Positions 9,389-18,610 of a stretch of 64,000 nucleotides of DNA are shown here, piece by piece. This DNA is from Leclercia adecarboxylata (GTDB lineage: Bacteria > Pseudomonadota > Gammaproteobacteria > Enterobacterales > Enterobacteriaceae): NCBI GenBank assembly GCA_002360945.1, contig DERO01000006.1, positions 124,001 to 188,000 of the forward strand. Reading direction: 5' to 3'. Numbering within the stretch: position 1 is the stretch's first letter; each line of letters opens with the position of its first letter. The notes below the pieces were generated by a model. It saw nothing but the letters and a program-made list of their open reading frames with translations. It was not told the origin of the DNA and searched no databases. A program made the translations under genes and the position numbers.

Positions 9389-10978
9389 TCAGGCAGGAAG
9401 TCGGAACCGCGATACCGCCTGTAATAAAAGGCCGGATTCATCGTGCAGCCGCCGGGAGGCCACGGAGGCAGTATTCACCAGTTCATCGGTCTGGTGCGCG
9501 ACCTGGTTCAGGGCCTGCAGCTGGCCGGTCATGCGATGAATGCTGTCCCCCTGGCTGAGAGTGGCAACGGAAATCTCATTCAGTAAGCTGCAGAGATTGC
9601 CCACCAGACCGATCACCTGCTGGAGATTATCCTCCAGCCGGGTGACCGCCTTCGAGCCATCTTCGATGCCCTGCAGCGAGTGGTTAATCAGCTGCTGAAT
9701 GGTTTGCGTTGAATGGCTGCTCTTGCGCGCCAGCAGCCCCACTTCTCGCGCCACCACCGCAAAACCGCGCCCCTGATTGCCGGCATGCGCCGCTTCGATG
9801 GCCGCGTTCAGCGCCAGAATATTGGTCTGAAACGCCACGTTATCGATGATCGCCACAATGCCGCGCATCTCAGAAGATCGCTCCACGATGGCCGCCATAG
9901 AGGCGTTCACTGTCTCCATCATGCGATCGCCGCCCGCCGCCATCTCCCGCGCCTCGTCCGCCCGCGAGCTTGCCAGTCTGGCGTAGCCGCTGTTGCCCTC
10001 GACGTGAGTCTCCAGGTCGGCGATGTGCGCGGTGACCTCTTTCAGCTCCTGCGCCTGACGCGCCGACTGGTGATACAGCTTCTGATTCCCCTCCGCGAGC
10101 GACCCAATATTGGTCACCATCGAGGTGGTGGCCTCGCTGACCTGGGTGACCAACTGCTGCAGGCCCTGCTGCAGGGTATCGACGCTGTCGCCAAGCTGCG
10201 CCATCTCGCGGTTGAAACGCTTCACGCCCGGCGGCGGCGAAGAGAGATCCCCTGCCGCCAGCAGATTGATATGGGCGATAAGGCGACGCAGCGGCACGAT
10301 CACCCAGCGCGACATCGCAAACCACACCGCTACGGCGATCGTCAGCAGAACCACCGGGGCCAGTAAGAACAGGGATTGCAGGCTGGAGAGGCTGGCGGTC
10401 AGCAGCTGACGCCCCTCTGCGGCGCGCTGGACGCTGGCCTGCTGATAGCGGGCGTAGTTATCGTTGAAATCCGCCTGGAATGCCTGGGCGGGTACCGCAA
10501 AGAAGGCATCAATCGACTGGCTATTGACCAGCCCGTCCGCCTGTTCACGGATGGCATCGAAGAACAGCTGATAGCTGGTGAGCAGCGCCTCATCCCGCAG
10601 CGGCTGCATCGCCTGCCACGCCTGCCAGGCCTGTTGGGAGTCTCGTAACGCCTGCTGCGCCTCATCCATCAGGCTGTGCCAGCTCCCGTCCGAACCGGTC
10701 TCTTTATCCTGCATGAAGTAAACACCCGCGCGGTTGAGCAGATCGCTCGCCGCCAGCAGCGAGATCCGCGCCTGATCGACCTTCGCCTGTTGCAGATACG
10801 CCATCTGGTTACGCTGTTCATTGCGCTGGGCATCCCGCAGCGAGACGGAAAGTAAAACTGAAGAAGAGATTTGCACGGCAGAAAAGAGCCCGATAATGCA
10901 GAAGATCCCCGCCAGCAAACCAAACTGCCGGGGAGTAAAGCGGCGAAAAATTTTGGTTAAGTTCATAATTGTATTCAT
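9389..10978 (-). CDS. Methyl-accepting chemotaxis protein
   Basis: 529 aa. Membrane segment 1 (about 18-40), periplasmic four-helix-bundle sensor of Tar/Tsr type (about 41-200), membrane segment 2 (about 203-225), HAMP (about 226-280, PLRRLIAHINLLAAGDLSS), then a long coiled-coil signalling domain with the hairpin tip near FQTNILALNAAIEAAHAGNQGRGFAVVA. It should signal through CheW/CheA. The C-terminus (SRFRLPA) lacks the NWETF-type pentapeptide that tethers CheR/CheB, so it would depend on other receptors for adaptation. I chose the ATG at 10978, with AAGG 8 nt before it; a TTG at 10984 and an ATG at 10966 are alternatives. The ligand is unknown. It interrupts the glsB-sad order known from E. 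coli. Confidence 0.88.
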   Translation of the reverse strand: MNTIMNLTKIFRRFTPRQFGLLAGIFCIIGLFSAVQISSSVLLSVSLRDAQRNEQRNQMAYLQQAKVDQARISLLAASDLLNRAGVYFMQDKETGSDGSWHSLMDEAQQALRDSQQAWQAWQAMQPLRDEALLTSYQLFFDAIREQADGLVNSQSIDAFFAVPAQAFQADFNDNYARYQQASVQRAAEGRQLLTASLSSLQSLFLLAPVVLLTIAVAVWFAMSRWVIVPLRRLIAHINLLAAGDLSSPPPGVKRFNREMAQLGDSVDTLQQGLQQLVTQVSEATTSMVTNIGSLAEGNQKLYHQSARQAQELKEVTAHIADLETHVEGNSGYARLASSRADEAREMAAGGDRMMETVNASMAAIVERSSEMRGIVAIIDNVAFQTNILALNAAIEAAHAGNQGRGFAVVAREVGLLARKSSHSTQTIQQLINHSLQGIEDGSKAVTRLEDNLQQVIGLVGNLCSLLNEISVATLSQGDSIHRMTGQLQALNQVAHQTDELVNTASVASRRLHDESGLLLQAVSRFRLPA

Positions 10979-11139
10979 TAACAATGCCTTAGACGTGGGC
11001 GAGTCTACGCAGTGAAAATGACAGAACTATTTCAGGGAGATGACAGACGCAGTGATGCCAATAGCATCGGCTGTCATTGCCATATATTTAAAAAAACGGT
11101 TTTCTTCGACATATAGTGAAAACGTGTCGATGCCATAAA

Positions 11140-11460
11140 CATATTGAATAATCTATGGTGACTCCCCGGGCTTAACGCAATGAAGCACTTATTTGAGAGC
11201 GAAGAAACTACAGCGACTCCCTGGTCCGGCTGAAAATCGCCGAAGCGTTTCCGGAAGGCCGGGGCGAGGCGCAGGGACGCGCCGAGAGGGCATAGCCTGC
11301 AAGGATGCAGGCTGGTGCCCGACCCGAAAGCCTGAAGGAATGAGCTGAGGGCACCGCGAAGCGGCGATTTTCTTGCCGGGAGCCCGGGTAGCCAGGGTGG
11401 TGGCGATTGAGCCACCCTGGCACGTTCACTGGTCCAGGAGTATCAGAGAAGCAAGAAACG
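11140..11460. repeat. Hairpin-rich GC-dense intergenic element, candidate dispersed repeat
   Basis: Non-coding block in a 604-bp gap between the chemoreceptor and sad. It carries a perfect 10-bp inverted repeat (GCCAGGGTGG at 11391-11400, CCACCCTGGC at 11412-11421), a perfect 8-bp hairpin (AGCCTGCA at 11294-11301, TGCAGGCT at 11306-11313) and several shorter stems. A leftward open frame (11074-11415) has a proline/arginine-rich, non-protein-like product. I suspect a multi-copy enterobacterial element but cannot prove copy number from one window. The rest of the gap (10979-11139) shows only AT-rich promoter-like sequence. Confidence 0.45.
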
Positions 11461-11493
11461 TGAGGTGAACGGAACCACTACCGGTGCGACATA

Positions 11494-11571
11494 CCCCCCC
11501 TCACCCCAGCCCTCTCCCTCGAGGGAGAGGGAGTAACTTCGTAGGCCGGGTAAGCGCAGCGCCACCCGGCA
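11494..11571. repeat. Composite intergenic repeat: CCCTC-hairpin plus REP-like palindrome (copy 2)
   Basis: Same two units as at 2325-2402: a CCCTCTCCCTC / GAGGGAGAGGGAG hairpin followed by GTAGGCCGGGTAAGCGCAG and CACCCGGCA. Both copies lie about 12 bp past the stop codon of a leftward gene (uxaB, sad), with the same orientation, suggesting a 3'-end role or simply tolerated insertion points. Confidence 0.75.
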
Positions 11572-11582
11572 GATGCTCATAG

Positions 11583-12965
11583 TTAAACCCGGTCTTTCCA
11601 CACCGTCTGCACATTACAGAATTCATGCAGCCCGAAGTGCGACAGCTCCCGGCCAAAGCCGCTCTTCTTCACCCCACCGAACGCCACGCGGGCATCGCTG
11701 GCGCTGTAGCCGTTGATAAAGACCCCGCCGCACTCGAGCTGGCGGGCAAAGCGGTCCGCCGTAGCGCTATCGGCGGTAAACACCGTCGCAGAGAGGCCAA
11801 AGTCACTGTCGTTTGCTAAGGCCAGGGCATGATCGGCATCGTTTGCCACCGTGATGGCCGCCACCGGGCCAAACAGCTCCTGACGGAACGCGGTCATCGT
11901 CGGGGTGACGTTACCCAGTACCGTAGCGGCATAGTAGTTCCCTGCCCCCGCCACCTTCTCGCCGCCCAGCAGCAGGGTTGCGCCTTCGGCCAGCGTGGCC
12001 TGTACCTGCTGATCCAGCTCGTCGCGCAGATCGAAACGCGCCATCGGGCCGAGGTAATTCTCTTCTGCGTCCGGCGCACCCATTTTCAGGGCCGCGGTGG
12101 CTTCGACAAACCGACGGCTGAACTCATCCGCAATCCCCGCTTCGACGATAAAGCGCTTGGCCGCGGCGCAGACCTGTCCGGTGTTCTGATAGCGCCCGGT
12201 CACCGCCGCTTTCACCGCCAGATCCAGATCGGCGTCGTTCAGGACGATAAAGGGATCGGACCCACCCAGCTCCAGCACGCATTTTTTCAGCGCCGCGCCG
12301 GCCTGAGCACCAATTGCTGCCCCGGCGCGCAGGCTGCCGGTGACGGTCACCGCCGCAATACGCGGATCGGCAATCATCTGGCTCACCCCGTCGTTGGTAG
12401 CATTCAGCTGGCTAAACACCCCCTGCGGGAATTCGGCGTCGTTAAAGATGGCTTCAATCAGGTTCGCGGCACCCAGCACGTTCGGGGCGTGTTTCAGCAG
12501 ATAGCTATTCCCCGCAAGGATAATCGGCACCGCGCCGCGCAGCACCTGCCACAGCGGGAAGTTCCACGGCATCACCGCCAGCACCGGGCCCAGCGGGCGG
12601 TACTCAATCACCGCGTCCGCTACCTGGGTCGCCTCGGTAGAGAGCATGGCCGGGCCGTGCTCGGCATACCAGTCGCAGAGACCGGCGGATTTCGCCACCT
12701 CCCCGCGCGCCTGGGCGATGGGCTTGCCCATCTCGCGGGTGATCATCTGCGCCATCTCTTCGCTACGGTTGCGCAGTGCGGCACCCAGGTCACGTAGTTT
12801 TTGCGCACGCGCCGCCACCGACACGCTGCGCCACTGGCGAAAAGCGGCATCGGTCTGTGCGAGGGCACGTTCAACCTCGGTGTCGGTCGCCCACGGCCAG
12901 ACGGCCAGAGTTTCGCCGTTTGCCGGGTTAATGGATAAAGCGTGGGTGGCAGAAGGTGTAGTCAT
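11583..12965 (-). CDS. sad: Succinate-semialdehyde dehydrogenase Sad (YneI)
   Basis: 460 aa, close to E. coli Sad (462 aa). An aldehyde dehydrogenase that oxidises succinate semialdehyde to succinate with NAD(P)+, the last step of putrescine/GABA breakdown. The catalytic Glu is in ELGGSDPF and the catalytic Cys in NTGQVCAAAKRF; the cofactor region is VMPWNFPLWQVLRG and the second conserved Glu is in QELFGPVAA. GGAG lies 6-7 nt before the ATG. Divergent from ptrR (yneJ) across 99 bp, as in E. coli, where PtrR controls sad; that spacer should contain the operator. Confidence 0.93.
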   Translation of the reverse strand: MTTPSATHALSINPANGETLAVWPWATDTEVERALAQTDAAFRQWRSVSVAARAQKLRDLGAALRNRSEEMAQMITREMGKPIAQARGEVAKSAGLCDWYAEHGPAMLSTEATQVADAVIEYRPLGPVLAVMPWNFPLWQVLRGAVPIILAGNSYLLKHAPNVLGAANLIEAIFNDAEFPQGVFSQLNATNDGVSQMIADPRIAAVTVTGSLRAGAAIGAQAGAALKKCVLELGGSDPFIVLNDADLDLAVKAAVTGRYQNTGQVCAAAKRFIVEAGIADEFSRRFVEATAALKMGAPDAEENYLGPMARFDLRDELDQQVQATLAEGATLLLGGEKVAGAGNYYAATVLGNVTPTMTAFRQELFGPVAAITVANDADHALALANDSDFGLSATVFTADSATADRFARQLECGGVFINGYSASDARVAFGGVKKSGFGRELSHFGLHEFCNVQTVWKDRV

Positions 12966-13064
12966 GATCGGCTCCGTGTAATAACAGTTGCTACAGTGTG
13001 GCCCGTTCTGTTATTTCTTAAAAATGAATAATAGTGACCACCTTATTCACGATACGAGAATGAT

Positions 13065-13943
13065 ATGGATCTGACCCAGCTCGAAATGTTTAACGCCGTC
13101 GCCCAGACTGGCAGCATCACCCAGGCCGCGCAGAAGGTGCATCGCGTGCCCTCCAACCTCACCACCCGCATCAAGCAGCTCGAGGCCGACCTCGGCGTGG
13201 AGCTGTTTATCCGCGAGAACCAGCGGCTGCGCCTCTCCCCGGCGGGACACAACTTTTTACGCTACAGCCGGCAGATCCTCGCCCTGGTGGATGAAGCCCG
13301 GATGGTCGTGGCCGGTGATGAACCCCAGGGGCTGTTTACCCTGGGATCGCTGGAAAGCACGGCGGCGGTGCGTATCCCGGCCTCGCTGGCGCAGTTTAAC
13401 CAGCGCTACCCGCGCATTCAGTTTGCGCTGGCGACCGGGCCTTCGGGGACGATGATCGATGGCGTGCTGGAGGGGACGTTAAGTGCAGCCTTTGTCGACG
13501 GGCCCTTAACTCACCCGGAGCTGGAGGGGATGCCGGTCTACCGGGAAGAGATGATGCTGGTAGTGCCGGCCGGGCAGTCGAAGGTGGATCGGGCGCAGTC
13601 CATCAGCGGACGCGATATCTACGCCTTTCGTGCCAACTGTTCCTATCGCCGCCATTTCGAGAGCTGGTTTCATGCGGATCGCGCCACGCCGGGGCGCATT
13701 CATGAGATGGAGTCTTACCACGGCATGCTGGCCTGCGTGATCGCCGGGGCCGGAATTGCGCTGATGCCGCGCTCGATGCTGGAAAGTATGCCCGGTCATC
13801 ATCAGGTGGAAGCCTGGCCGCTGGCAGAGAACTGGCGCTGGCTCACCACCTGGCTGGTGTGGCGCCGGGGGGCGATGACCCGCCAGCTCGAAGCCTTTAT
13901 AGCACTGCTAAACGAAGGTCAGCCACCAGCACCTTCTCCATAA
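13065..13943 (+). CDS. ptrR: LysR-type regulator PtrR (YneJ), activator/repressor of sad
   Basis: 292 aa. N-terminal winged helix-turn-helix (about 1-60, with [25 protein letters not shown] as the HTH region) and a periplasmic-binding-protein-like effector domain (about 90-285). Orthologous by sequence and location to E. coli YneJ, named PtrR for its role in putrescine use. The start [12 protein letters not shown] is the family start. The last 47 bp overlap the end of the oppositely oriented GNAT gene, so the two transcripts converge. Confidence 0.88.
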   Translation: MDLTQLEMFNAVAQTGSITQAAQKVHRVPSNLTTRIKQLEADLGVELFIRENQRLRLSPAGHNFLRYSRQILALVDEARMVVAGDEPQGLFTLGSLESTAAVRIPASLAQFNQRYPRIQFALATGPSGTMIDGVLEGTLSAAFVDGPLTHPELEGMPVYREEMMLVVPAGQSKVDRAQSISGRDIYAFRANCSYRRHFESWFHADRATPGRIHEMESYHGMLACVIAGAGIALMPRSMLESMPGHHQVEAWPLAENWRWLTTWLVWRRGAMTRQLEAFIALLNEGQPPAPSP

Positions 13944-14379
13944 ACAGGCTCAGGGGATCGGGGGCATACGGGGGGAACGCCTCGCACCGCTGATACCCGC
14001 AGCGCTCATACAGATAAATGGCCGGCAATTGCTTGATGCCGGTCTCGAGGCGCAACGTATGACAGTTGCGGCTCAACGCTTCGTCTTCCAGCGCCGCCAG
14101 CAGTTTTTCACCCAGCCGCTGCCCGCGATGGGTCGGATCGATATAAACCCGTTTCATCTCCCCGCTGCCGTCGCCGTTCAGCACGATGGCCCCGCAGCCG
14201 ACGGCATTGAGCTGGCGATCGCGGATCACCATCATGATCAGGCTGTGATCCGGCAGCCCGGTCAGATCCAGCAGATGGTTGCTTTCCGCCGGATAGAGGG
14301 TGCTCTGGTAGCTGTCGAGATCGGCAATCAGGGTGGTGATATCCGGATGGGCGGGCGATTCTGAGGTAATGGAATACAT
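13897..14379 (-). CDS. GNAT-family N-acetyltransferase
   Basis: 160 aa with good GNAT structure: beta4 [10 protein letters not shown], acetyl-CoA motif [12 protein letters not shown] (R-G-x-x-L-G), beta5 LRLETGIKQ and the C-terminal [16 protein letters not shown], which is characteristic of small amino-acid or amine acetyltransferases. AGGAG lies 6 nt before the ATG. It ends inside the 3' end of ptrR on the other strand (47 bp overlap), so antisense effects between the two are possible. Acceptor unknown. Confidence 0.85.
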   Translation of the reverse strand: MYSITSESPAHPDITTLIADLDSYQSTLYPAESNHLLDLTGLPDHSLIMMVIRDRQLNAVGCGAIVLNGDGSGEMKRVYIDPTHRGQRLGEKLLAALEDEALSRNCHTLRLETGIKQLPAIYLYERCGYQRCEAFPPYAPDPLSLFMEKVLVADLRLAVL

Positions 14380-14529
14380 GGCAGGCTCCTTTTGTCGTTT
14401 TTCTCTACCCTAACGCCGGTTGCCGGGCGAACAGGCATATTTTTAACTTATAGCTGCCCTCAGCCATTGCACGCCCCGCGCCAGCGGCGTAAGTTTGGGC
14501 CTGGTCACGGTAAAACCTCAGGAAAAACA

Positions 14530-15474
14530 ATGAACACCAAAGCCCGCAAAGTGATGATTATCGGGGCCGGAAACGTCGGCACCTCTGCCGCTTACGCCCT
14601 CCTGAACCAGAATATCTGCGAAGAGTTGCTGCTGGTGGATATCAATCAGCAGCGTAGTGAAGGCCACGCCTGGGATCTGTCAGATGCCGCCGCCTATATG
14701 CCCGGCATGATGACCATCTCCACCCGCGAGGCCAGAGACTGTGCCGATGTGGACATCGCGGTCATCACCGTCTCCGGCGGTGCCCTGAAGCCGGGACAGA
14801 CGCGGCTGGATGAGCTGAACGCCACGGCCCGCATTGTGAAAAGCATTGTGCCGCAGATGATGGCGGGCGGGTTTAATGGTATTTTCCTGATCGCCACCAA
14901 CCCGTGCGACATCATTACCTGGCAGGTGTGGCAGCTCTCCGGCCTGCCACGCAATCAGGTGATTGGCACCGGCGTCTGGCTGGATACTACTCGCCTGCGC
15001 CGTACTCTGGCGCAGGCGCTGGATATCGGCGCACAGAGCATCGACGCCTTTATCCTGGGCGAGCACGGGGATACGCAGTTCCCGGTGTGGTCCCATTCAT
15101 CGGTATACGGCTCGCCGATTGCCGAGGTGTATCGGCGCCACACCGGCAAAACGCTGGATTTTGATGAACTGGCCGAGCGCGTGCGCAAACAGGGCTTTGA
15201 GATCTACGCCCGCAAGGGCTGCACGGAGTATGGGATCGCCGCCACCATTGCAGAAATTTGCCGCAATATCTTCACCGGCAGCCACCGGGCGCTGGCGATC
15301 TCCTGCATTCTGGACGGCGAGTATGGGGTGGACGGTGTGGCCATCGGCGTACCGGCGGTGCTGGCCCAGAGTGGTGTCCAGCAGATCATTGAGCTGAAAC
15401 TGGCGGACGACGAACTGCAAAAATTCCGCCATTCGGCGGAAGTGATCAAAGCCAATATCGCCCGCCTGCCCTGA
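14530..15474 (+). CDS. L-lactate / L-2-hydroxyacid dehydrogenase (LDH/MDH family)
   Basis: 314 aa. NAD-binding GAGNVGTSAAYALL at the N-terminus; NPCDIITW (catalytic Asp); GEHGDTQFPVWS (catalytic His); KPGQTRLDELN, the substrate loop with the active-site Arg. At the position just before KPG, which is Gln in lactate dehydrogenases and Arg in malate dehydrogenases, this protein has Leu (GGALKPG). That favours a 2-oxoacid with a bulky, uncharged side chain, as in L-2-hydroxyisocaproate dehydrogenases, rather than pyruvate or oxaloacetate. I chose the ATG at 14530 because AGGA lies 6 nt upstream; the open frame extends 46 codons farther without a ribosome site. It converges with the DeoR gene (4-bp gap). 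Not part of the K-12 order. Confidence 0.85.
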   Translation: MNTKARKVMIIGAGNVGTSAAYALLNQNICEELLLVDINQQRSEGHAWDLSDAAAYMPGMMTISTREARDCADVDIAVITVSGGALKPGQTRLDELNATARIVKSIVPQMMAGGFNGIFLIATNPCDIITWQVWQLSGLPRNQVIGTGVWLDTTRLRRTLAQALDIGAQSIDAFILGEHGDTQFPVWSHSSVYGSPIAEVYRRHTGKTLDFDELAERVRKQGFEIYARKGCTEYGIAATIAEICRNIFTGSHRALAISCILDGEYGVDGVAIGVPAVLAQSGVQQIIELKLADDELQKFRHSAEVIKANIARLP

Positions 15475-15478
15475 GCTC

Positions 15479-16240
15479 TTAAGGCGCCAGGGTTAGAGTG
15501 GCATCCAGCTGGCTTAAGGTCTGTTGCACCCCTTCGTCCAGCCGTTTGTCGGTAACGATATCGGTCAGGGTGTTGAGGTGGGTAACGTTAAACAGCGACC
15601 AGGCACCGTATTTCGAGCTGTCGGCCAGCAGCACCCGGCGTCGGGCGTTGGCGATCAGATCCCGTTTGAGCGCCGCTTTCTCTTCCGTCGGCGAAGTAAT
15701 GCCGCGCTCCAGATCCCAGCCGTTACAGCTGACAAAAGCGATATCCGGCCAGACGTTCTGCAGCAGGCGGCGACCGTGCTCGCCAATGCAGGACTGGCTG
15801 GAGTCATCGATGCGCCCGCCTATAATTGTCACCTCAATCTGCTTAAACTCCGACAGAAACAGGGCGATATGCAGATCGCTGGTGATGATGCGCAACGGCA
15901 GATGGGTCAGCTGACGCGCGAGTTCGATCATGGTGGTGCCTGCATCAAGCACCACCGCGTCACCGGCTTTTACAAAGCTGGCGGCCGCGCAGGCAATGGC
16001 GTGTTTCTCCGCCAGGCTGCGCTGCATCTTTTCGCTGGTGGTGGGCTGGGAAGGAATAAACCGGTTCAGGGTTACACCGCCGTGGGTGCGGCTGATAACC
16101 CCCTCCTGATCGAGCTTAATCAGATCCCGGCGAATGGTCGCGGGCGAAGCATCCGTTGCCGCAACAAGCTGATCCACCGTCACCAGATTGTGCCCTTTCA
16201 GGTAGTCCATTATCTGTTCTAACCGGCTATATCCCTTCAT
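15479..16240 (-). CDS. DeoR-family transcriptional regulator of the sugar-acid cluster
   Basis: 253 aa. N-terminal winged HTH (about 5-57; [20 protein letters not shown] followed by [13 protein letters not shown], the DeoR hallmark) and a C-terminal DeoR sensor domain ([34 protein letters not shown]), which usually binds a phosphorylated sugar. Similar to YgbI, the regulator next to four-carbon acid-sugar genes in E. coli. It starts 1 bp after the stop of pdxA2, so it is the last gene of a three-gene leftward operon and is likely autoregulated. Operators are expected in the divergent spacer 18442-18610. Confidence 0.85.
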   Translation of the reverse strand: MKGYSRLEQIMDYLKGHNLVTVDQLVAATDASPATIRRDLIKLDQEGVISRTHGGVTLNRFIPSQPTTSEKMQRSLAEKHAIACAAASFVKAGDAVVLDAGTTMIELARQLTHLPLRIITSDLHIALFLSEFKQIEVTIIGGRIDDSSQSCIGEHGRRLLQNVWPDIAFVSCNGWDLERGITSPTEEKAALKRDLIANARRRVLLADSSKYGAWSLFNVTHLNTLTDIVTDKRLDEGVQQTLSQLDATLTLAP

Positions 16241-16241
16241 A

Positions 16242-17228
16242 TTATTCCCGTGTGATTTGCATCGCTAACTGGATAGAAACCGTCATGCTCTCAGACTTCG
16301 CTTTACCTGTCCACGCAATGTCGAACGCGGTGCCATGGTCAGCAGACGTCCGGATAAACGGCAGCCCGGCGGTGATATTCACCCCGTCGTAAAAACCGAG
16401 GAGTTTCAGGGGAATATGGCCCTGATCGTGATACATCGCCACCACCATGTCATACATCCCTTCATGGCACTGCATAAATACCGTGTCCGGTGGGCACGGC
16501 CCCGACACGTTCAGCCCTTTCGCCTTCATCGCTTCCACCGCCGGGCCAACAATTTTGATCTCTTCATCGCCAAACAGACCGTTCTCCCCGGCGTGCGGGT
16601 TGACCCCGGCCACGGCAATACGCGGGTTCTTATACCCCACGCGCTTGAGGAAGGTATCCGCAATGCCAATCACGGTTTTTACCCGATCCTGGTTGAGGGT
16701 ATCAAGGAATTTGCGCAACGCAATGTGCGTGGTGATGTGGATCACCTTCAGCTGGTCGGTATAGAGCACCATGGCGTAATCTTTGCTGTCGGTGAGGTGC
16801 GCCAGCAGTTCGGTATGGCCCGGATAGTGGTGACCCGCAAGATGCAGCGCCTCTTTGTTGAGCGGCGCGGTGGCAATGGCTTTCACCTCGCCCGCCATCG
16901 CCAGCTCGGTGGCGCGACGCACGCAGCGGTAGGCCAGATCCCCGGCCTGGGCCTGCACCACGCCGGGCTGCAACGCCTCGGGATCCGCCAGCGGCTCGTC
17001 CAGCACGTTGATGATGGACGGCCCAAATTGCGCCTCGCTGACGCGGGTAATCACGCGTAACTCCGCCGGGGCGGTGATCCCCTTCTCCAGCACCCGATGC
17101 AGGGTGCGGGCACAGCCGACCACCACCACCGGCGCGCCGGACAGTTCGCCTTCGGTCAGGGATTTGATAACGATCTCCGGGCCGATGCCCGCCGGGTCGC
17201 CCATGGTTACAGCAATGATATTAGTCAC
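16242..17228 (-). CDS. pdxA2: PdxA2-type 4-phospho-sugar-acid dehydrogenase
   Basis: 328 aa, PdxA family, by similarity the PdxA2 branch that acts on four-carbon acid-sugar phosphates (D-threonate or D-erythronate 4-phosphate) and yields dihydroxyacetone phosphate plus CO2, rather than the vitamin B6 enzyme. Landmarks are [12 protein letters not shown] at the N-terminus, [21 protein letters not shown] and the metal-binding His residues in [21 protein letters not shown] and [12 protein letters not shown]. It overlaps dtnK by 8 bp, the pairing used in the known D-threonate pathway. The chromosomal pdxA lies elsewhere in enterics. Confidence 0.85.
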   Translation of the reverse strand: MTNIIAVTMGDPAGIGPEIVIKSLTEGELSGAPVVVVGCARTLHRVLEKGITAPAELRVITRVSEAQFGPSIINVLDEPLADPEALQPGVVQAQAGDLAYRCVRRATELAMAGEVKAIATAPLNKEALHLAGHHYPGHTELLAHLTDSKDYAMVLYTDQLKVIHITTHIALRKFLDTLNQDRVKTVIGIADTFLKRVGYKNPRIAVAGVNPHAGENGLFGDEEIKIVGPAVEAMKAKGLNVSGPCPPDTVFMQCHEGMYDMVVAMYHDQGHIPLKLLGFYDGVNITAGLPFIRTSADHGTAFDIAWTGKAKSESMTVSIQLAMQITRE

Positions 17229-18441
17229 TCATCTTCTCCTCAATAAAATGCAAAACCTCAAGCAGCGTGGTTTCAGTACCAAAACCGCCCGCTTTGGTCA
17301 TGACTGGCCCCTGCCAGTGACAACCCAAAAATCGACCAAACGGCACGCACTGCGCCACTTGTCCGCGTATGGCAAAACCTTGCGCGTTGAGCGCGCTGGC
17401 GACCGCCATCGCCACGTCGCCGCCTGAAACGTACAGCGCCGCAGGGTTATGGCTCCCCAGCACCCTGCGCGTGAGCTCTCCGAGAAATGCGCTGATGGTC
17501 TCGCCCAGCGCGGCGCGGCTTAATCCGCGCTGCTGACACAGGGCGTCGATCTGATGACGGGCCTGGATATCGGCGCAGGTATGCACCACGCAGTGCTGGC
17601 CTGCCGCCAGCTCAGCCGCGATCTGCTCCTGATAGCCCGCCATCGCATCGCTGAACACATGATTGATATCTATCAGTACCGCGCTGACGTTATGTTGCGT
17701 GCGCACCCGCTGGATCTGCTGCTGAGCAATCTCACTCATCGAACCGATAACCGCCAGCAGCTGACGTGGGGTCGCCAGACGGCGGGCCAGGGCATCGCAC
17801 AGCCCGGCGGAGCCCACCAGCAGCGGGCGTTGGTCGCAGGCAAAGGCCGCGCTGATAATCTGATCCAGCTCGTCGTCGCTTTGCGCATCGACAATGACCA
17901 TTTGCGCATCGCCCCGCAGAGCCGCCGCCAGTTGCGCTGGCGTAACGACCACGCTGTTAAGCGCGGTTTGCTCTGCCAGTACCGCCGCAATATGCGCATG
18001 GCGCACCGGGGTTTTCGGGTCGCTGGCAAATTCGGTCCCGGTGACCGGCACGCCCTTTACCAGGCAGACGCCGTTTTGCGTGGTGCGCCCCGCCGCTGGG
18101 TAGGCCGGGGCGACGATGGCCTGACGTTGACCGCTCAGGCGCAGCAGCGCTTCCACTTCTGCGCCCGGATTGCCGCGCAGGGTGGAGTCGATTTTCTTCA
18201 CCAGCCATGTTGCGGCGTGAATATCGGCGGCGTAGCGCGTCAGCTTTTCAGCGGCCTCTGATGCCGCCAGCGCCCGACTGTCGCTACTAATAACCAGCGC
18301 ATCGGTGTCGCCGGTAAAAGGAGTCTGAAACGCCACGCTGACTTTTTTGCCGCTTAACGCCAGGCTGACCCCCGCGTCGTTTGCGCCGGTAAAGTCATCG
18401 GCGATCACCACCACTTCTCTGTTCAGGTTGTTCACGTACAT
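17221..18441 (-). CDS. dtnK: Four-carbon acid-sugar kinase (DUF1537 family), D-threonate kinase-like
   Basis: About 406 aa, DUF1537 (OtnK/DtnK) family. The N-terminal sugar-acid domain begins with VVVIADDFTGANDAGV; the C-terminal nucleotide domain has YVSGGDVAMAVASAL and TKAGGFG near the end. Known members phosphorylate D-threonate, D-erythronate or 3-dehydrotetronates at C4 with ATP; co-occurrence with PdxA2 favours D-threonate or D-erythronate. The start is uncertain. The ATG at 18441 has GGGG directly against it, while a GTG at 18435 has the same run at about 6 nt and may be the true start. The open frame runs to a TTG at 18480. First gene of the leftward operon. Confidence 0.83.
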   Translation of the reverse strand: MYVNNLNREVVVIADDFTGANDAGVSLALSGKKVSVAFQTPFTGDTDALVISSDSRALAASEAAEKLTRYAADIHAATWLVKKIDSTLRGNPGAEVEALLRLSGQRQAIVAPAYPAAGRTTQNGVCLVKGVPVTGTEFASDPKTPVRHAHIAAVLAEQTALNSVVVTPAQLAAALRGDAQMVIVDAQSDDELDQIISAAFACDQRPLLVGSAGLCDALARRLATPRQLLAVIGSMSEIAQQQIQRVRTQHNVSAVLIDINHVFSDAMAGYQEQIAAELAAGQHCVVHTCADIQARHQIDALCQQRGLSRAALGETISAFLGELTRRVLGSHNPAALYVSGGDVAMAVASALNAQGFAIRGQVAQCVPFGRFLGCHWQGPVMTKAGGFGTETTLLEVLHFIEEKMSD

Positions 18442-18495
18442 CCCCAAAGGTTCGCATTTCCTGTTAATGATTATATTCAATCACGTTTGATTATG

Positions 18496-18511
18496 TGTGA
18501 GCAAGATCAAG
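18496..18511. promoter_or_regulatory. Possible CRP site in the divergent catabolic promoter
   Basis: TGTGAGCAAGATCAAG matches the CRP pattern TGTGA-N6-TCACA perfectly in the left half and 3 of 5 in the right. It lies between dtnK and the iron alcohol dehydrogenase gene, where catabolite control of both operons would be placed. The 169-bp spacer also has several CAATCA/TGATT repeats that could form DeoR-type operators. Confidence 0.35.
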
Positions 18512-18610
18512 GTATTCAGTTTGCGAATAAATTATAAATTTAGACACACGATGACTGTGATTGCCTGGCTTGAGCGAAATCAATCACAGACACAGCAACA
18601 GGAGAGCAAT

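Noticed and set aside
11074..11415. Leftward 113-codon open frame in the chemoreceptor-sad gap
   Set aside because: Composition is Pro/Arg/Ser-rich and follows hairpin DNA; no ribosome site or family likeness.
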